Source: Sphingobacteriales bacterium 50-39 (GTDB lineage: Bacteria; Bacteroidota; Bacteroidia; Chitinophagales; Chitinophagaceae). Taken from it: a DNA stretch of 64,000 bases. Of the stretch, positions 18,229-27,261 are shown piece after piece. Location: positions 1-64,000 of the forward strand of contig MKTZ01000016.1 of NCBI GenBank assembly GCA_001898505.1, written 5' to 3'. Made by a program: the position numbers and the translations under genes. Under the pieces are notes generated by a model. The model made no database searches. It saw only the letters and a program-made list of their open reading frames with translations, and was not told the origin of the DNA. The number at the start of each line of letters is the position of its first letter. Position 1 is the stretch's first letter.

Positions 18229-19056
18229 ATGTCAAAAGGAAAAGTCATATTAGCAGGCGCTGGACCGGGTGATCCGGAACTACTCACGTTAAAGGCATTG
18301 CGCTGGCTGCAAAAGGCCGATGTGGTCATTGTAGACAGGCTGGTCAGCCGTGAGGCGTTGCAGGAATATACCCGTGAGGATGTTCTCATTGTGCCGGTGG
18401 GTAAGAAATGTAATGACGAGGCGTCTACGCCTCAGTCGGTCATCAATGACCTGCTGGTGGAATATGCGCAGCAAGGCAAGCTGGTAGTGCGGCTGAAAGG
18501 AGGCGATGTATCGGTGTTCTCCAATGTGCTGGACGAGCTTAAGACCCTTATTTCCCACGACATAGAATACGAGCTCGTACCCGGCGTAACGGCGGCCCTT
18601 GGCGCAGCCGCTTATGCAGGCATACCCCTGACAGCCAGAGGATATTCCACCGCAGTACGTATGCTGACCTGGTACAAGCAAGATTTGTTGAACGAATCAT
18701 ATATACAGGACCTGGCACGTACGAATGATACGCTGGTATTCTATATGTCTTCCGGCGGTGTGGACCAGTTGGTGGAAAAGCTGTTGCAGAATGAAATAGA
18801 TGCCGACAAATGGATAGCCGTCATCGAACAGGCAACAACGCCAAATCAGACGGTGACCCACTATCCTATCCATGAATATCTGGCCAATGCCGCGGGCAGC
18901 AGCTATGCCTCCCCCACCCTGATCATCGTCGGAAAGGTGGCGGCCCTGCATGCCTCTTTCGGATGGGTGCCGGACAGTGATAACAAGGAACAATACTTTA
19001 CGCCGTTGAGCGTAGCTTCCAATAACTTATTTAATAAAAAGTTACCGATATGCTGA
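18229..19056 (+). CDS. cobA: Uroporphyrinogen-III C-methyltransferase (SUMT)
   Basis: 275 residues. GAGPGDPELLTLKALRWL near the N-terminus and GVTAALGAAAYAGIPLT in the middle are SUMT signatures for SAM and tetrapyrrole binding. It makes precorrin-2 for siroheme, the cofactor of sulfite reductase encoded two genes downstream. The usual GGDP(x)xF motif reads GGDVSVFSN here, a modest departure. The remaining siroheme steps are supplied by the N-terminal domain of the fusion at 25723. The 3' end overlaps cysJ by 7 bp. Confidence 0.92.
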   Translation: MSKGKVILAGAGPGDPELLTLKALRWLQKADVVIVDRLVSREALQEYTREDVLIVPVGKKCNDEASTPQSVINDLLVEYAQQGKLVVRLKGGDVSVFSNVLDELKTLISHDIEYELVPGVTAALGAAAYAGIPLTARGYSTAVRMLTWYKQDLLNESYIQDLARTNDTLVFYMSSGGVDQLVEKLLQNEIDADKWIAVIEQATTPNQTVTHYPIHEYLANAAGSSYASPTLIIVGKVAALHASFGWVPDSDNKEQYFTPLSVASNNLFNKKLPIC

Positions 19057-20771
19057 CAACACCGAGACTGAAGACCCTGCAGGAACTGATCGCGGGCGCG
19101 ACCAAGGAAGAGCTGATCTGGCTCAGTGGCTATCTGGCCGGTGTAGTCGCACAGACCGGCGTTGCCTCCGTACCCGTAGCTGTGTTGCCGGCCGTCCAGG
19201 AGACGGAAGCTACGACCAAACCATCCGTGAGCAAGATCACCATTGCCTATGGCACGGAAACGGGCAATTCAAAAAAATTAGCCTCGGATTTTGCCGCCAG
19301 GGCCAAGAAGAAAGGGATCAACGCCAAACTGGTGGGTCTGGAGCAATATCGTCTTACAGACTTGCCAAAGGAAGAGTACTTCTTTACGGTGATCAGCACG
19401 CAGGGTGATGGTGAGCCACCCGCCAGTGCCAAAAAATTCTATGATCATATCCATCGGGAACCGCTGCAATTGGGGCAGCTGAAATTTGGGGTATTGGCGC
19501 TGGGAGATACTTCCTATCCCCTCTTTTGCAAGGCCGGCGAGGATGTTGATCAGCAGCTGCATCGCATAGGCGGACAGCGTATCGTCAGCCTGCAGAAATG
19601 CGACACGGATTACGAGGTCGAGGCGGGCAACTGGTTTGAAGGAATATTGCAAAAGCTGCTTAGCGCTGCTGGACCTGCCGTGAGTACCCCGTCGACGACT
19701 ACCCGCAAACCCACGGGAAAGAAAATATACACAGGCACTGTCCTCAATAGTGTCAACCTCAACGACATCGGGTCTGGTAAACAGACCTATCACCTGGAGA
19801 TAGCCGCCGAGGCCGAATATCAGCCGGGCGATTCCATCGGGATCACGCCGGAGAACCCCAGGGATATTGTGGAGGCCATCCTGTCCCTGACAGGCGTCGT
19901 CCCTACACATAAAGTGACCTACCGTGAGGAAGAAATGTCTGTTTCTAACGTGCTCCAAAAGAAACTAAATGTTGTCTTCCTCCCTGAACGGGTAGTAAAG
20001 AAATATGCCGCTATCGTTCGTCAGGATATTCCCGAAACCCGTATGGGGCTGCTGGACCTGCTGAAGATCTATCCTGTTAAGGACGCTGCGCAATTCCTGG
20101 AAGTGGTCAGCATCCTGGAGCCGATCGCCCCGCGGCTGTATTCCATATCCTCTTCCCCCGAAGCGCATAGCGGAGAGATCCATATCACCGTCACCAAGGA
20201 CAGTTTTGTCGTCAATGGCGAGACCAAGCACGGCCTCTGCTCCGACGCGCTTTCGCAGCTGAGCACGGATCACTCCCTGGATTTCTACGTTCACAGAAAT
20301 TCGCAGTTCAAGCTGCCGACCGAAGAGAAGGATGTGATCATGATCGGCCCCGGTACGGGCATCGCCCCCTTCCGCAGCTTTCTGGCCGAACGGGATGCTA
20401 CGGGCGCCAGCGGAAAGAACTGGCTCTTCTTCGGAGACCAGCATTTCACCACGGACTTCCTTTATCAGACGGAGATACAGAATTGGATACAGACAGGTGT
20501 GCTGACGAAGATGAACACGGCCTTTTCCCGCGATCAGAAAGAAAAGGTCTATGTGCAGCACAAGATGTACCGGCACGCTGAAGAATTATATAATTGGCTG
20601 GAAGATGGAGCCTATGTCTATATCTGCGGAGCCAAAGAGCCGATGAGCGTGGATGTCGAAAATGCATTGCTGTCCATTATACAGCAGCAAGGCAAAAAGA
20701 ATGCGGCACAGGCAGAAAGCTATCTGAACGAATTGATAGAAACAGGCAGATTTGTAAAGGATGTATACTAA
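19050..20771 (+). CDS. cysJ: Sulfite reductase flavoprotein alpha subunit
   Basis: 573 residues. A short N-terminal helical region precedes a flavodoxin (FMN) domain at about 65-205 (IAYGTETGNSKKLASDF), an FAD domain with RLYSISSSP near 365, and an NADPH-binding C-terminus with GPGTGIAPFRSFLAERD near 433 and VYICGAKEPM. It carries electrons from NADPH to CysI. It overlaps the SUMT gene by 7 bp and cysI follows after 12 bp, so the two reductase subunits should be co-translated. Confidence 0.95.
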   Translation: MLTTPRLKTLQELIAGATKEELIWLSGYLAGVVAQTGVASVPVAVLPAVQETEATTKPSVSKITIAYGTETGNSKKLASDFAARAKKKGINAKLVGLEQYRLTDLPKEEYFFTVISTQGDGEPPASAKKFYDHIHREPLQLGQLKFGVLALGDTSYPLFCKAGEDVDQQLHRIGGQRIVSLQKCDTDYEVEAGNWFEGILQKLLSAAGPAVSTPSTTTRKPTGKKIYTGTVLNSVNLNDIGSGKQTYHLEIAAEAEYQPGDSIGITPENPRDIVEAILSLTGVVPTHKVTYREEEMSVSNVLQKKLNVVFLPERVVKKYAAIVRQDIPETRMGLLDLLKIYPVKDAAQFLEVVSILEPIAPRLYSISSSPEAHSGEIHITVTKDSFVVNGETKHGLCSDALSQLSTDHSLDFYVHRNSQFKLPTEEKDVIMIGPGTGIAPFRSFLAERDATGASGKNWLFFGDQHFTTDFLYQTEIQNWIQTGVLTKMNTAFSRDQKEKVYVQHKMYRHAEELYNWLEDGAYVYICGAKEPMSVDVENALLSIIQQQGKKNAAQAESYLNELIETGRFVKDVY

Positions 20772-20783
20772 ACCAACGAACTT

Positions 20784-22505
20784 ATGAGCGAGATCAAACA
20801 AAATACTTTGTCACCAGTAGAGCCTCCCAAACAAACGAATCTGTCGTCGACTGAGCGGATCAAGCAGAAGAGCGACGGGCTGAGGGGTACACTGACAGAA
20901 AGCCTGCAGGATGAGGTGACGGGAGCCATCAGAGAAGATGACCAGGCACTGATAAAGTTTCATGGTATGTATCAGCAGGACGACCGTGACAGAAGAGAAG
21001 AACGTGCTGAAAAGAAACTGGAGCGTCTTTTCTCCTTTATGATACGTTTGCGGCTGCCGGGAGGGTTCCTTACACCCGAGCAATGGATCGCCCTCCATCA
21101 CATCGCAGGGGAACATTCCACCGGCACCATCAAGATCACCACCCGTATGACAGTGCAGCTGCATGGATTGTTGAAATCCCATTTAAAGCCTACCATCCAG
21201 GCCTTTAACCAGGCAGGTCTCGACTCCATAGCCACCTGCGGCGACGTCAATCGCAATGTCACCTGTGCCGCCCATCCTATGCAATCGGAGGTACATGAGC
21301 AGGTGCATGCCTATGCGGCCAGGATCAGCGAAATGCTGAAACCAAAGACCCACGCTTACTATGAGATATGGCTGGACGAGGAAAAGCTGGCCGATAGGTC
21401 GGCGGAAGAAGATCCTCTTTATCAGGACAGGTATCTTCCCCGGAAGTTCAAGGTAGGCATCGGTATCCCCCCGAACAACGAGGTCGATGTATTCACCAAT
21501 GACCTGGCGCTTATCGCCGTCATCGAGAATAAAAAATTAAAAGGATTCAATATCGCCATCGGCGGCGGACTGGGCGCCACCCACGGCAATCCGGACACCT
21601 ACCCCCGGCTGGCCACCACCATCGGCTTTGTACCCGTGACTTCCGGCGACGAGCGTCTCCTGAAAACCATCTACGAAATATTGACCATCCAGCGCGATTA
21701 TGGCAACCGCAGCGATCGCAAGCTGTCCAGACTGAAGTATACAGTGGATAAATATGGAGTTGAGTGGTATAAGCAGGAACTGGCGAGACGTACGGGATCG
21801 CCCCTGGAAGAAGCACGGTCCGTAAGCTTTACGGAACGCATAGACTATTATGGCTGGCAGCAGAACCATAAAGGCCTTTGGTATTACACCCCGTTCATCG
21901 AGAGTGGCCGCGTCCTGGATGATGAAAAGGTCGCCATGAAGACGGCGCTGCTGGAGATAGCCCAGACGGGCAAGGCCAATTTCAGGTTCACGGGGAACCA
22001 AAACCTCATCCTGGCCGACATAGACAAAAAGGACAAAGCCGCCGTCGAGGAGATACTCAACAAATATGGTATTATCCGGCATACCGAGGCGGCATCTGCC
22101 CTGCGAAAGAATTCCATCGCCTGCGTGGCGCTGCCTACCTGCCCCCTGGCCCTGGCCGAAGCGCAGCGTTATCTGCCCGTGCTTATCGACAAGATCGAGG
22201 AACTGCTGGACAAGCACGAGCTGAGCAATGAAAATATCATCACCCGCATGACCGGCTGCCCTAATGGCTGCGGCCGCCCTTATGCCGCAGAGATCGGATT
22301 TGTCGGTACAGCCCCGGGGCATTACAATATGCATCTTGCGGGCGACCATGAAGGATTGCGTCTGAACAGGATATATAAGGAAAACCTGGATGAGGCGGCT
22401 ATTCTGCGGGAGCTGGACGTCCTGTTCTGGCTCTACAAAAAAGAACGCGCCACCGGAGAGAAGTTCGGGAATTTCGCCTGGAGACAACGCTGGTATAAGC
22501 AATAA
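20784..22505 (+). CDS. cysI: Sulfite reductase hemoprotein beta subunit
   Basis: 573 residues, close to E. coli CysI in length and motif order. Early RFHGMYQQDDRD-type sequence (KFHGMYQQDDRDRREERAE), the repeated siroheme-binding half-domains, NRNVTCAAHP, and the paired cysteine motifs CVALPTCPLALAEA and TGCPNGCGRPYAAEIG bind the [4Fe-4S]-siroheme centre. It reduces sulfite to sulfide with electrons from CysJ. It is the last gene of the cysH-I operon and is followed by two terminators. Confidence 0.97.
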   Translation: MSEIKQNTLSPVEPPKQTNLSSTERIKQKSDGLRGTLTESLQDEVTGAIREDDQALIKFHGMYQQDDRDRREERAEKKLERLFSFMIRLRLPGGFLTPEQWIALHHIAGEHSTGTIKITTRMTVQLHGLLKSHLKPTIQAFNQAGLDSIATCGDVNRNVTCAAHPMQSEVHEQVHAYAARISEMLKPKTHAYYEIWLDEEKLADRSAEEDPLYQDRYLPRKFKVGIGIPPNNEVDVFTNDLALIAVIENKKLKGFNIAIGGGLGATHGNPDTYPRLATTIGFVPVTSGDERLLKTIYEILTIQRDYGNRSDRKLSRLKYTVDKYGVEWYKQELARRTGSPLEEARSVSFTERIDYYGWQQNHKGLWYYTPFIESGRVLDDEKVAMKTALLEIAQTGKANFRFTGNQNLILADIDKKDKAAVEEILNKYGIIRHTEAASALRKNSIACVALPTCPLALAEAQRYLPVLIDKIEELLDKHELSNENIITRMTGCPNGCGRPYAAEIGFVGTAPGHYNMHLAGDHEGLRLNRIYKENLDEAAILRELDVLFWLYKKERATGEKFGNFAWRQRWYKQ

Positions 22506-22512
22506 AGCCCTT

Positions 22513-22540
22513 GCTGCCGTCCCCTGGCCGGCGGCTTTTT
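22513..22540 (+). terminator. Terminator 1 after cysI
   Basis: A stem GCTGCCG/CGGCGGC (22513-22519 and 22529-22535, one G-U pair) is followed by TTTTT, 8 bp after the cysI stop. Confidence 0.65.
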
Positions 22541-22610
22541 GTTGTCCGCCTACGCTGTGGAAAAAAGTAGCTCCGGCGGACATTAAGATCTAATGATGAC
22601 CCTTCGGGCA

Positions 22611-22632
22611 AACGACCCGTGGTCGTTTTTTT
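22611..22632 (+). terminator. Terminator 2 after cysI
   Basis: A perfect stem AACGACC/GGTCGTT with loop CGT (22611-22627) runs into seven T. It insulates the following TonB receptor gene, whose operators start 11 bp later. Confidence 0.8.
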
Positions 22633-22642
22633 ATAAAAAATT

Positions 22643-22663
22643 AGTCTATTAATTAAGTAGACT
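22643..22663 (+). promoter_or_regulatory. Predicted sulfur-regulon operator, copy 2
   Basis: A perfect inverted repeat AGTCTA-N9-TAGACT, the best match to the consensus seen in the locus. It lies 16 bp upstream of copy 3 and would cover the -33 region of the promoter of the TonB receptor. Confidence 0.55.
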
Positions 22664-22679
22664 TTTTTAAACCAAAATT

Positions 22680-22700
22680 AGTCTATAATTTTGGTGGACT
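22680..22700 (+). promoter_or_regulatory. Predicted sulfur-regulon operator, copy 3, containing a -7 element
   Basis: AGTCTA-N9-TGGACT. The spacer contributes TAATTTTG (22686-22693), a match to the -7 consensus TAnnTTTG, so the promoter is inside the operator. The receptor start codon is 45 bp downstream of the operator. Confidence 0.55.
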
Positions 22701-22745
22701 AAAAAACCCGAAAATATCTTAAAACACCCAAACAGAACCATTGTT

Positions 22746-25679
22746 ATGAGTAATGCTAAAAAGCTCCTTCCCCTTATCCTCCTGTCCTTTTTCACCGCGG
22801 GCAACATCGTTTTTGCCCAGGAAAACCCCAATACCATCATCGAAATATCCGGAAGGGTGACAGACCAGGAAAAACATGAACCCCTACCCGACGTCAGCGT
22901 CCAGGTAAAAGGCACCGTGACGGGCACGGTGACCAACCAGTCGGGAGATTTCCGGTTGCGTACCAAGTCAAACCTACCCTTCACCCTGGTATTTTCCTCC
23001 GTGGGCTTCCATGAACAGGAATTCGAGGTAAAAAGCCTGGGCTCCAATCTGCAGATCGAGCTGACTACCCGGACAGTACTCGGCAATGAGCTGGTGGTAA
23101 CAGCCAGCCGTGTGCCGGAAAGCATACTGAGAAGTCCCGTCGCCATCAACAAACTGGATATACGGGCCATCCGCGAGAGCCCTTCCCCCAGCTTTTACGA
23201 TGCACTGGAAAACGTGAAGGGAGTGCAGATGACCACTTCCAGCCTTACCTTCAAAGTTCCCAATACACGGGGTTTCAATATTCCCAACAACTTCCGGTTC
23301 ATGCAGCTGGTGGACGGTGTAGATATGCAGGCGGCCACCCTGGGGGTACCGCTGGGCAACGCCATCGGCCCCACCGAACTGGATATCGCCAGTGTCGAGA
23401 TCACTCCCGGAGCCGCCAGCGCGTTGTATGGGATGAACGCTATCAATGGCATGGCCAACCTGTTGACAAAAAGCCCCTTTACCAGCCAGGGACTCAGCAT
23501 CTATCATAAGACAGGCGTAAACCATGTAGATGGGATAGACCATGACCCGGCCATTCTCACTGAATCGGCTATCCGCTATGCCAAGGTCATCAACAACAGA
23601 TGGGCATTCAAAGTAAATTTCGGCTATATGCAGGGCACGGACTGGCGGAGCAATACGCGACTGGATCAGAACCCCAACAACCTCAACAGCGCCAACCCGA
23701 AATTCCCCGCCCTCAATGGTCCTGAGAACAATATGGCCTTTGACGGGTGGAATAAATACGGGGACGATGTCCTTTCCGGCAGCAATGTCGTATCCATCAG
23801 CGGTCTCACCATCGATGGGAATGCGAATCAAACCCTACGGGTAGCCCGGACAGGCTACTGGGAGACAGATCTGGTAAAACCCCAGGTAAAGAACATAAAA
23901 TTCGATGCCGCCCTCCACTACCGGCCCTCTGAAAAGGTAGAGCTATCCTATTCCTACCGGATAGGATCCATGGACGGCGTGTTCCAGCGGGGAAATAAGA
24001 TCCGCCTGGACAATGTCGTGGTCCAGAACCACCACTTCGAGCTGAAAGGCAGCAATTATGTCGTCCGGGCCTATGTTTCGCTTGAGAACACTGGTAACTC
24101 CTACAATGTAAAGCCCCTGGCTGACAACCTGGACCTGTATACAGGAGGCGCCACCGATCTCGCCACACCCGCCAGCTGGGGCTCCAAATACAAGGCAGCA
24201 TTACAAGCTTATGCCGCATCGCATGGCGGAGCACTGAACTCCAGCAATCTTGCCGACGCAGGCCGTTATGCCCGTCAGCAGGCGGACGCAGGCCGGGCCG
24301 AACCCGGTACAGAAAGATTTAACAGGCTGATCGACACCATCCGAAAGATAAATAACTGGGATATCAAATCCTCCTCCATACCGGATGCCCCCGTCACCGG
24401 CGGCGCAGCCCTTATTCAAAAGAGCCGCATGTACCATACGGAAGCGCAATGGGACCTGTCGAAATACACAAAGATCTTCGATCTGCTCGCAGGCGCCGAT
24501 GCACGTATCTACCAGGTCATCCCCGACGGCAATAATTTCGTAGACTTCTCCCGTCCCATCGACCAACGGAATAAACCTGAAAAGGACGGCAGCTTTGGAA
24601 AAGACGTATTGTATAAGAAATTCGGCGGTTTCGCACAAGTGACAAAAACCTTCTTCGAAGAAAAGCTAAAACTGTTCGCATCTCTTCGCTATGATTACAA
24701 CCCGGAGTTTGATCCCAAATTCACTCCCCGTCTGGCAGCCGTCTATACGCTGAATCAGCGGCACAATTTCCGCTTCACCTTCCAGAACGGCTATCGCTTC
24801 CCCGCCCTCTTCGAGGCCCTTTCCTATGTGAACAATGGGCGTGTCAGGAGAGTAGGAAGCCTGCCCTATATCGATAAGGGCCTGGGGTATCTTGAGAACA
24901 GCTATACGCAGCAGTCCGTTGTCAACTTCAATGCCGCCGTCAGCGCACAGGGCGGCACCAGCCAGGCAGCCCTGAATAACCGTAACCTGCTCGTACCCGC
25001 CGACCTTCCCAATTCAAGGCCCGAACAGATCACTTCTTTTGAAGTGGGCTACAAAAGTGTGTTGCTGAACAATACCCTTATCGTCGATCTGGACGCCTAT
25101 ATCAACTCCTATAATGGGTTTTTAGGGCAGGTGCAGGTATATGTACCCCGCGGCGTCACCATCGGCTCCGATACGGCAGTGCTTGCCATGCTCGACAAGA
25201 ACAGGAATGCCCAGGATCGTTATCGGGTATATACCAATGCCAAGAACACCTATCATAACTACGGGTCCGCCCTTGCCGTCACCTACAATTTCTATAAGAA
25301 ATTTACATTAGGCGGTGCGCTGAATTACAATAAAATGAGGTCCAATCAGACGAATGATGTCTTTGTCACCGGCTTCAACACACCCGACTGGACGGGAAAC
25401 ATTTCGTTTGGCAACAGGGAGATCGTAAAAAACATCGGGTTCAACGTCGTTTGGAGATGGCAGAACAGTTTCCTGTGGGAGAGCCCGCTGGTGACGGGTA
25501 ATATCTCCGCGTTCAGCACGGTGGATGCCCAGGTGAGTTTCCGTCTGCCTAGGCTGATGTCCACGATCAAACTGGGCGGATCGAATATCCTCGATCATCG
25601 CTATTTGCAATATGCCGGAGGTCCCACGATCGGAGGTTTGTATTATGCCGCCATCACTATCGACGGCTTATTGAAATAA
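22746..25679 (+). CDS. TonB-dependent receptor of the sulfur locus
   Basis: 977 residues. Signal peptide (MSNAKKLLPLILLSFFTAG...FAQ), a carboxypeptidase-like regulatory domain (about 35-115, ISGRVTDQEKHEPLPDVSV), a plug domain (ELVVTASRVPESILRSPV onward, ending near residue 240 with SALYGMNAINGMANLL) and a beta-barrel. It is of the classic receptor type with no SusD partner. It lies between cysI and the siroheme gene and carries two copies of the operator shared with them, so import of a sulfur source (sulfate ester, sulfonate or thiol compound) is a fair guess. No motif proves the ligand. It appears to be its own transcription unit. Confidence 0.88.
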   Translation: MSNAKKLLPLILLSFFTAGNIVFAQENPNTIIEISGRVTDQEKHEPLPDVSVQVKGTVTGTVTNQSGDFRLRTKSNLPFTLVFSSVGFHEQEFEVKSLGSNLQIELTTRTVLGNELVVTASRVPESILRSPVAINKLDIRAIRESPSPSFYDALENVKGVQMTTSSLTFKVPNTRGFNIPNNFRFMQLVDGVDMQAATLGVPLGNAIGPTELDIASVEITPGAASALYGMNAINGMANLLTKSPFTSQGLSIYHKTGVNHVDGIDHDPAILTESAIRYAKVINNRWAFKVNFGYMQGTDWRSNTRLDQNPNNLNSANPKFPALNGPENNMAFDGWNKYGDDVLSGSNVVSISGLTIDGNANQTLRVARTGYWETDLVKPQVKNIKFDAALHYRPSEKVELSYSYRIGSMDGVFQRGNKIRLDNVVVQNHHFELKGSNYVVRAYVSLENTGNSYNVKPLADNLDLYTGGATDLATPASWGSKYKAALQAYAASHGGALNSSNLADAGRYARQQADAGRAEPGTERFNRLIDTIRKINNWDIKSSSIPDAPVTGGAALIQKSRMYHTEAQWDLSKYTKIFDLLAGADARIYQVIPDGNNFVDFSRPIDQRNKPEKDGSFGKDVLYKKFGGFAQVTKTFFEEKLKLFASLRYDYNPEFDPKFTPRLAAVYTLNQRHNFRFTFQNGYRFPALFEALSYVNNGRVRRVGSLPYIDKGLGYLENSYTQQSVVNFNAAVSAQGGTSQAALNNRNLLVPADLPNSRPEQITSFEVGYKSVLLNNTLIVDLDAYINSYNGFLGQVQVYVPRGVTIGSDTAVLAMLDKNRNAQDRYRVYTNAKNTYHNYGSALAVTYNFYKKFTLGGALNYNKMRSNQTNDVFVTGFNTPDWTGNISFGNREIVKNIGFNVVWRWQNSFLWESPLVTGNISAFSTVDAQVSFRLPRLMSTIKLGGSNILDHRYLQYAGGPTIGGLYYAAITIDGLLK

Positions 25680-25698
25680 ACTATGAACAGTCATCATT

Positions 25699-25719
25699 AT
25701 TCTATAAATTTGGGGGACT
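25699..25719 (+). promoter_or_regulatory. Predicted sulfur-regulon operator, copy 4, containing a -7 element
   Basis: ATTCTA-N9-GGGACT with spacer TAAATTTGG, which differs by one base from the spacer of copy 3 and includes the -7 element TAAATTTG (25705-25712). The ATG of the next gene is at 25723, so its mRNA is expected to be leaderless or nearly so. Confidence 0.5.
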
Positions 25720-25722
25720 ATA

Positions 25723-27249
25723 ATGGAGCTGAACGACCACAACCGGCTATTTCCTGTCTTTTTAAAGTTGGAGCAACTATCCCTTCTCATCGTCGGAGGG
25801 GGAAAAGTAGCTCTTGAGAAGCTGCATGCCGTACTTTCCAATGCCCCCGCCACCAGGATCAGGATCGTCGGAAAGGTCATCTCTGAAGACCTGGCGGCCG
25901 AAGCAGCCCTCCACGATCATATCACCGTAGTCGAAAAGCCGTACGAAAGCAGCGACCTGGAAGGAGTCGATATCGTCATCGTAGCAGTGAATGATATCCC
26001 TGCCGCCACGAGGATAAAAGAAGATACCCGAAGAGCAGGGCTACTGGTAAATGTAGCGGACAAGCCGGAGCTGTGCGACTTCTATCTCAGCTCGGTGGTG
26101 CGAAAAGGCCATCTCAAGATCGCCATTTCCACCAATGGCAAATCCCCTACCATTGCCAAGCGGCTGAAGGAAGAGATCGGCAGCATGATACCCGACGAAA
26201 TGGACGATGTACTGGAAAATATGCAGACCATCCGGCAGCGGCTGAACGGGGATTTTAGCGAAAAAGTACGGCAGTTGAATGATCTGACAAAGGTGCTGGT
26301 GGCAAAACAGACCGTTCCGGATAAGCCTGAGATACTGCACAGACCAGGCCCCGGCAAGTGGATGCAGGTAGTAAAATGGTGTCTCTTTGCCTTCCTGTTC
26401 ATGATACTGGGACATGCCATCCTTTCGATGGTGCCTCTCCGTGATATAACAGGCTATGTCAAGACGCTTCCAAGGGATGAGATAAATGGCTTCACGCTGA
26501 TGCTGCTGACTGGTTTTATAGCGCAAATGGTGGACGGCTCCATGGGACTTGGCTATGGGACGATCTCCACTACTTTTCTACTGGCCATGGGCGTTAGCCC
26601 TGCCATCGTCAGCAGCCGGGTGCATTCGGCCAGGGTATTTTCCAGCGGCGTGTCGGGATATAGCCATCACCGGTTTGGCAACATCAATAAAAAGCTGTTC
26701 CAGGTGCTGGTGATCCCGGGCTGCATCGGCGCCATCATCGGAGCCACCCTGGCTTATTTTGGGCAGAAATATGCTTCCTATGTACGTATCCCCCTCTCCA
26801 TCTATACGATCTACTTAGGGTATTATATTCTGCAGAAAGCATTTATGAAAAAGAACCCGAAAGACAAGGTCAGGCGGGCCGGCTGGCTGGCTTCCGCCGG
26901 CGGGTTCATGGACGCCTTTGCCGGTGGCGGCTGGGGGACGCTGGTCACCAGTACGCTGATCTCCAAGCGGAAAAACCCCCGCTATGTCATCGGGTCCGTA
27001 TGTCTGGCGGAATTCTTTGTCGTGCTGGCCAGCTCCATTACTTTCTTTATACTGCTGCGCCATATCCCGCTGAGGGACGTAGCCGGCCTGATCCTGGGTG
27101 GCATCATCGCCGCGCCTGTCGCCGCCCGGCTGGTGGGCAAGCTGCCGATCAAGGCCATGTTTATTGCCGTGGGTTCGCTGGTAATGCTTACCAGCTGCAA
27201 TACATTGTGGAAAGCCGTCATAACGGTGATCCATTCGCTCCAAACCTAG
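25723..27249 (+). CDS. Precorrin-2 dehydrogenase/ferrochelatase domain fused to TSUP transporter
   Basis: 508 residues in two modules. Residues 1-190 match the N-terminal half of CysG/Met8p: FPVFLKLEQ then the NAD motif LIVGGGKVALEKL, VNVADKPELCDFYLSSVVRKG with the catalytic-type Asp, and ISTNGKSPTIAKRL. This half oxidises precorrin-2 and inserts iron to give siroheme, completing the path begun by the SUMT at 18229. Residues about 215-505 are a TauE/SafE (TSUP) permease with roughly eight membrane segments and the repeated Gly-rich motifs FIAQMVDGSMGLGYGT and GGFMDAFAGGGWG. TSUP proteins move sulfite, sulfonates or sulfate-like anions. The fused form suggests a membrane-bound siroheme synthase coupled to sulfur anion transport. 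Direction and substrate are unknown. Confidence 0.88.
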   Translation: MELNDHNRLFPVFLKLEQLSLLIVGGGKVALEKLHAVLSNAPATRIRIVGKVISEDLAAEAALHDHITVVEKPYESSDLEGVDIVIVAVNDIPAATRIKEDTRRAGLLVNVADKPELCDFYLSSVVRKGHLKIAISTNGKSPTIAKRLKEEIGSMIPDEMDDVLENMQTIRQRLNGDFSEKVRQLNDLTKVLVAKQTVPDKPEILHRPGPGKWMQVVKWCLFAFLFMILGHAILSMVPLRDITGYVKTLPRDEINGFTLMLLTGFIAQMVDGSMGLGYGTISTTFLLAMGVSPAIVSSRVHSARVFSSGVSGYSHHRFGNINKKLFQVLVIPGCIGAIIGATLAYFGQKYASYVRIPLSIYTIYLGYYILQKAFMKKNPKDKVRRAGWLASAGGFMDAFAGGGWGTLVTSTLISKRKNPRYVIGSVCLAEFFVVLASSITFFILLRHIPLRDVAGLILGGIIAAPVAARLVGKLPIKAMFIAVGSLVMLTSCNTLWKAVITVIHSLQT

Positions 27250-27261
27250 ACGCCGACCCGT

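Noticed and set aside
21537-22583. 348-codon minus-strand frame opposite cysI
   Set aside because: Cysteine/glycine/alanine-rich antisense translation of a well conserved CysI; no family likeness.
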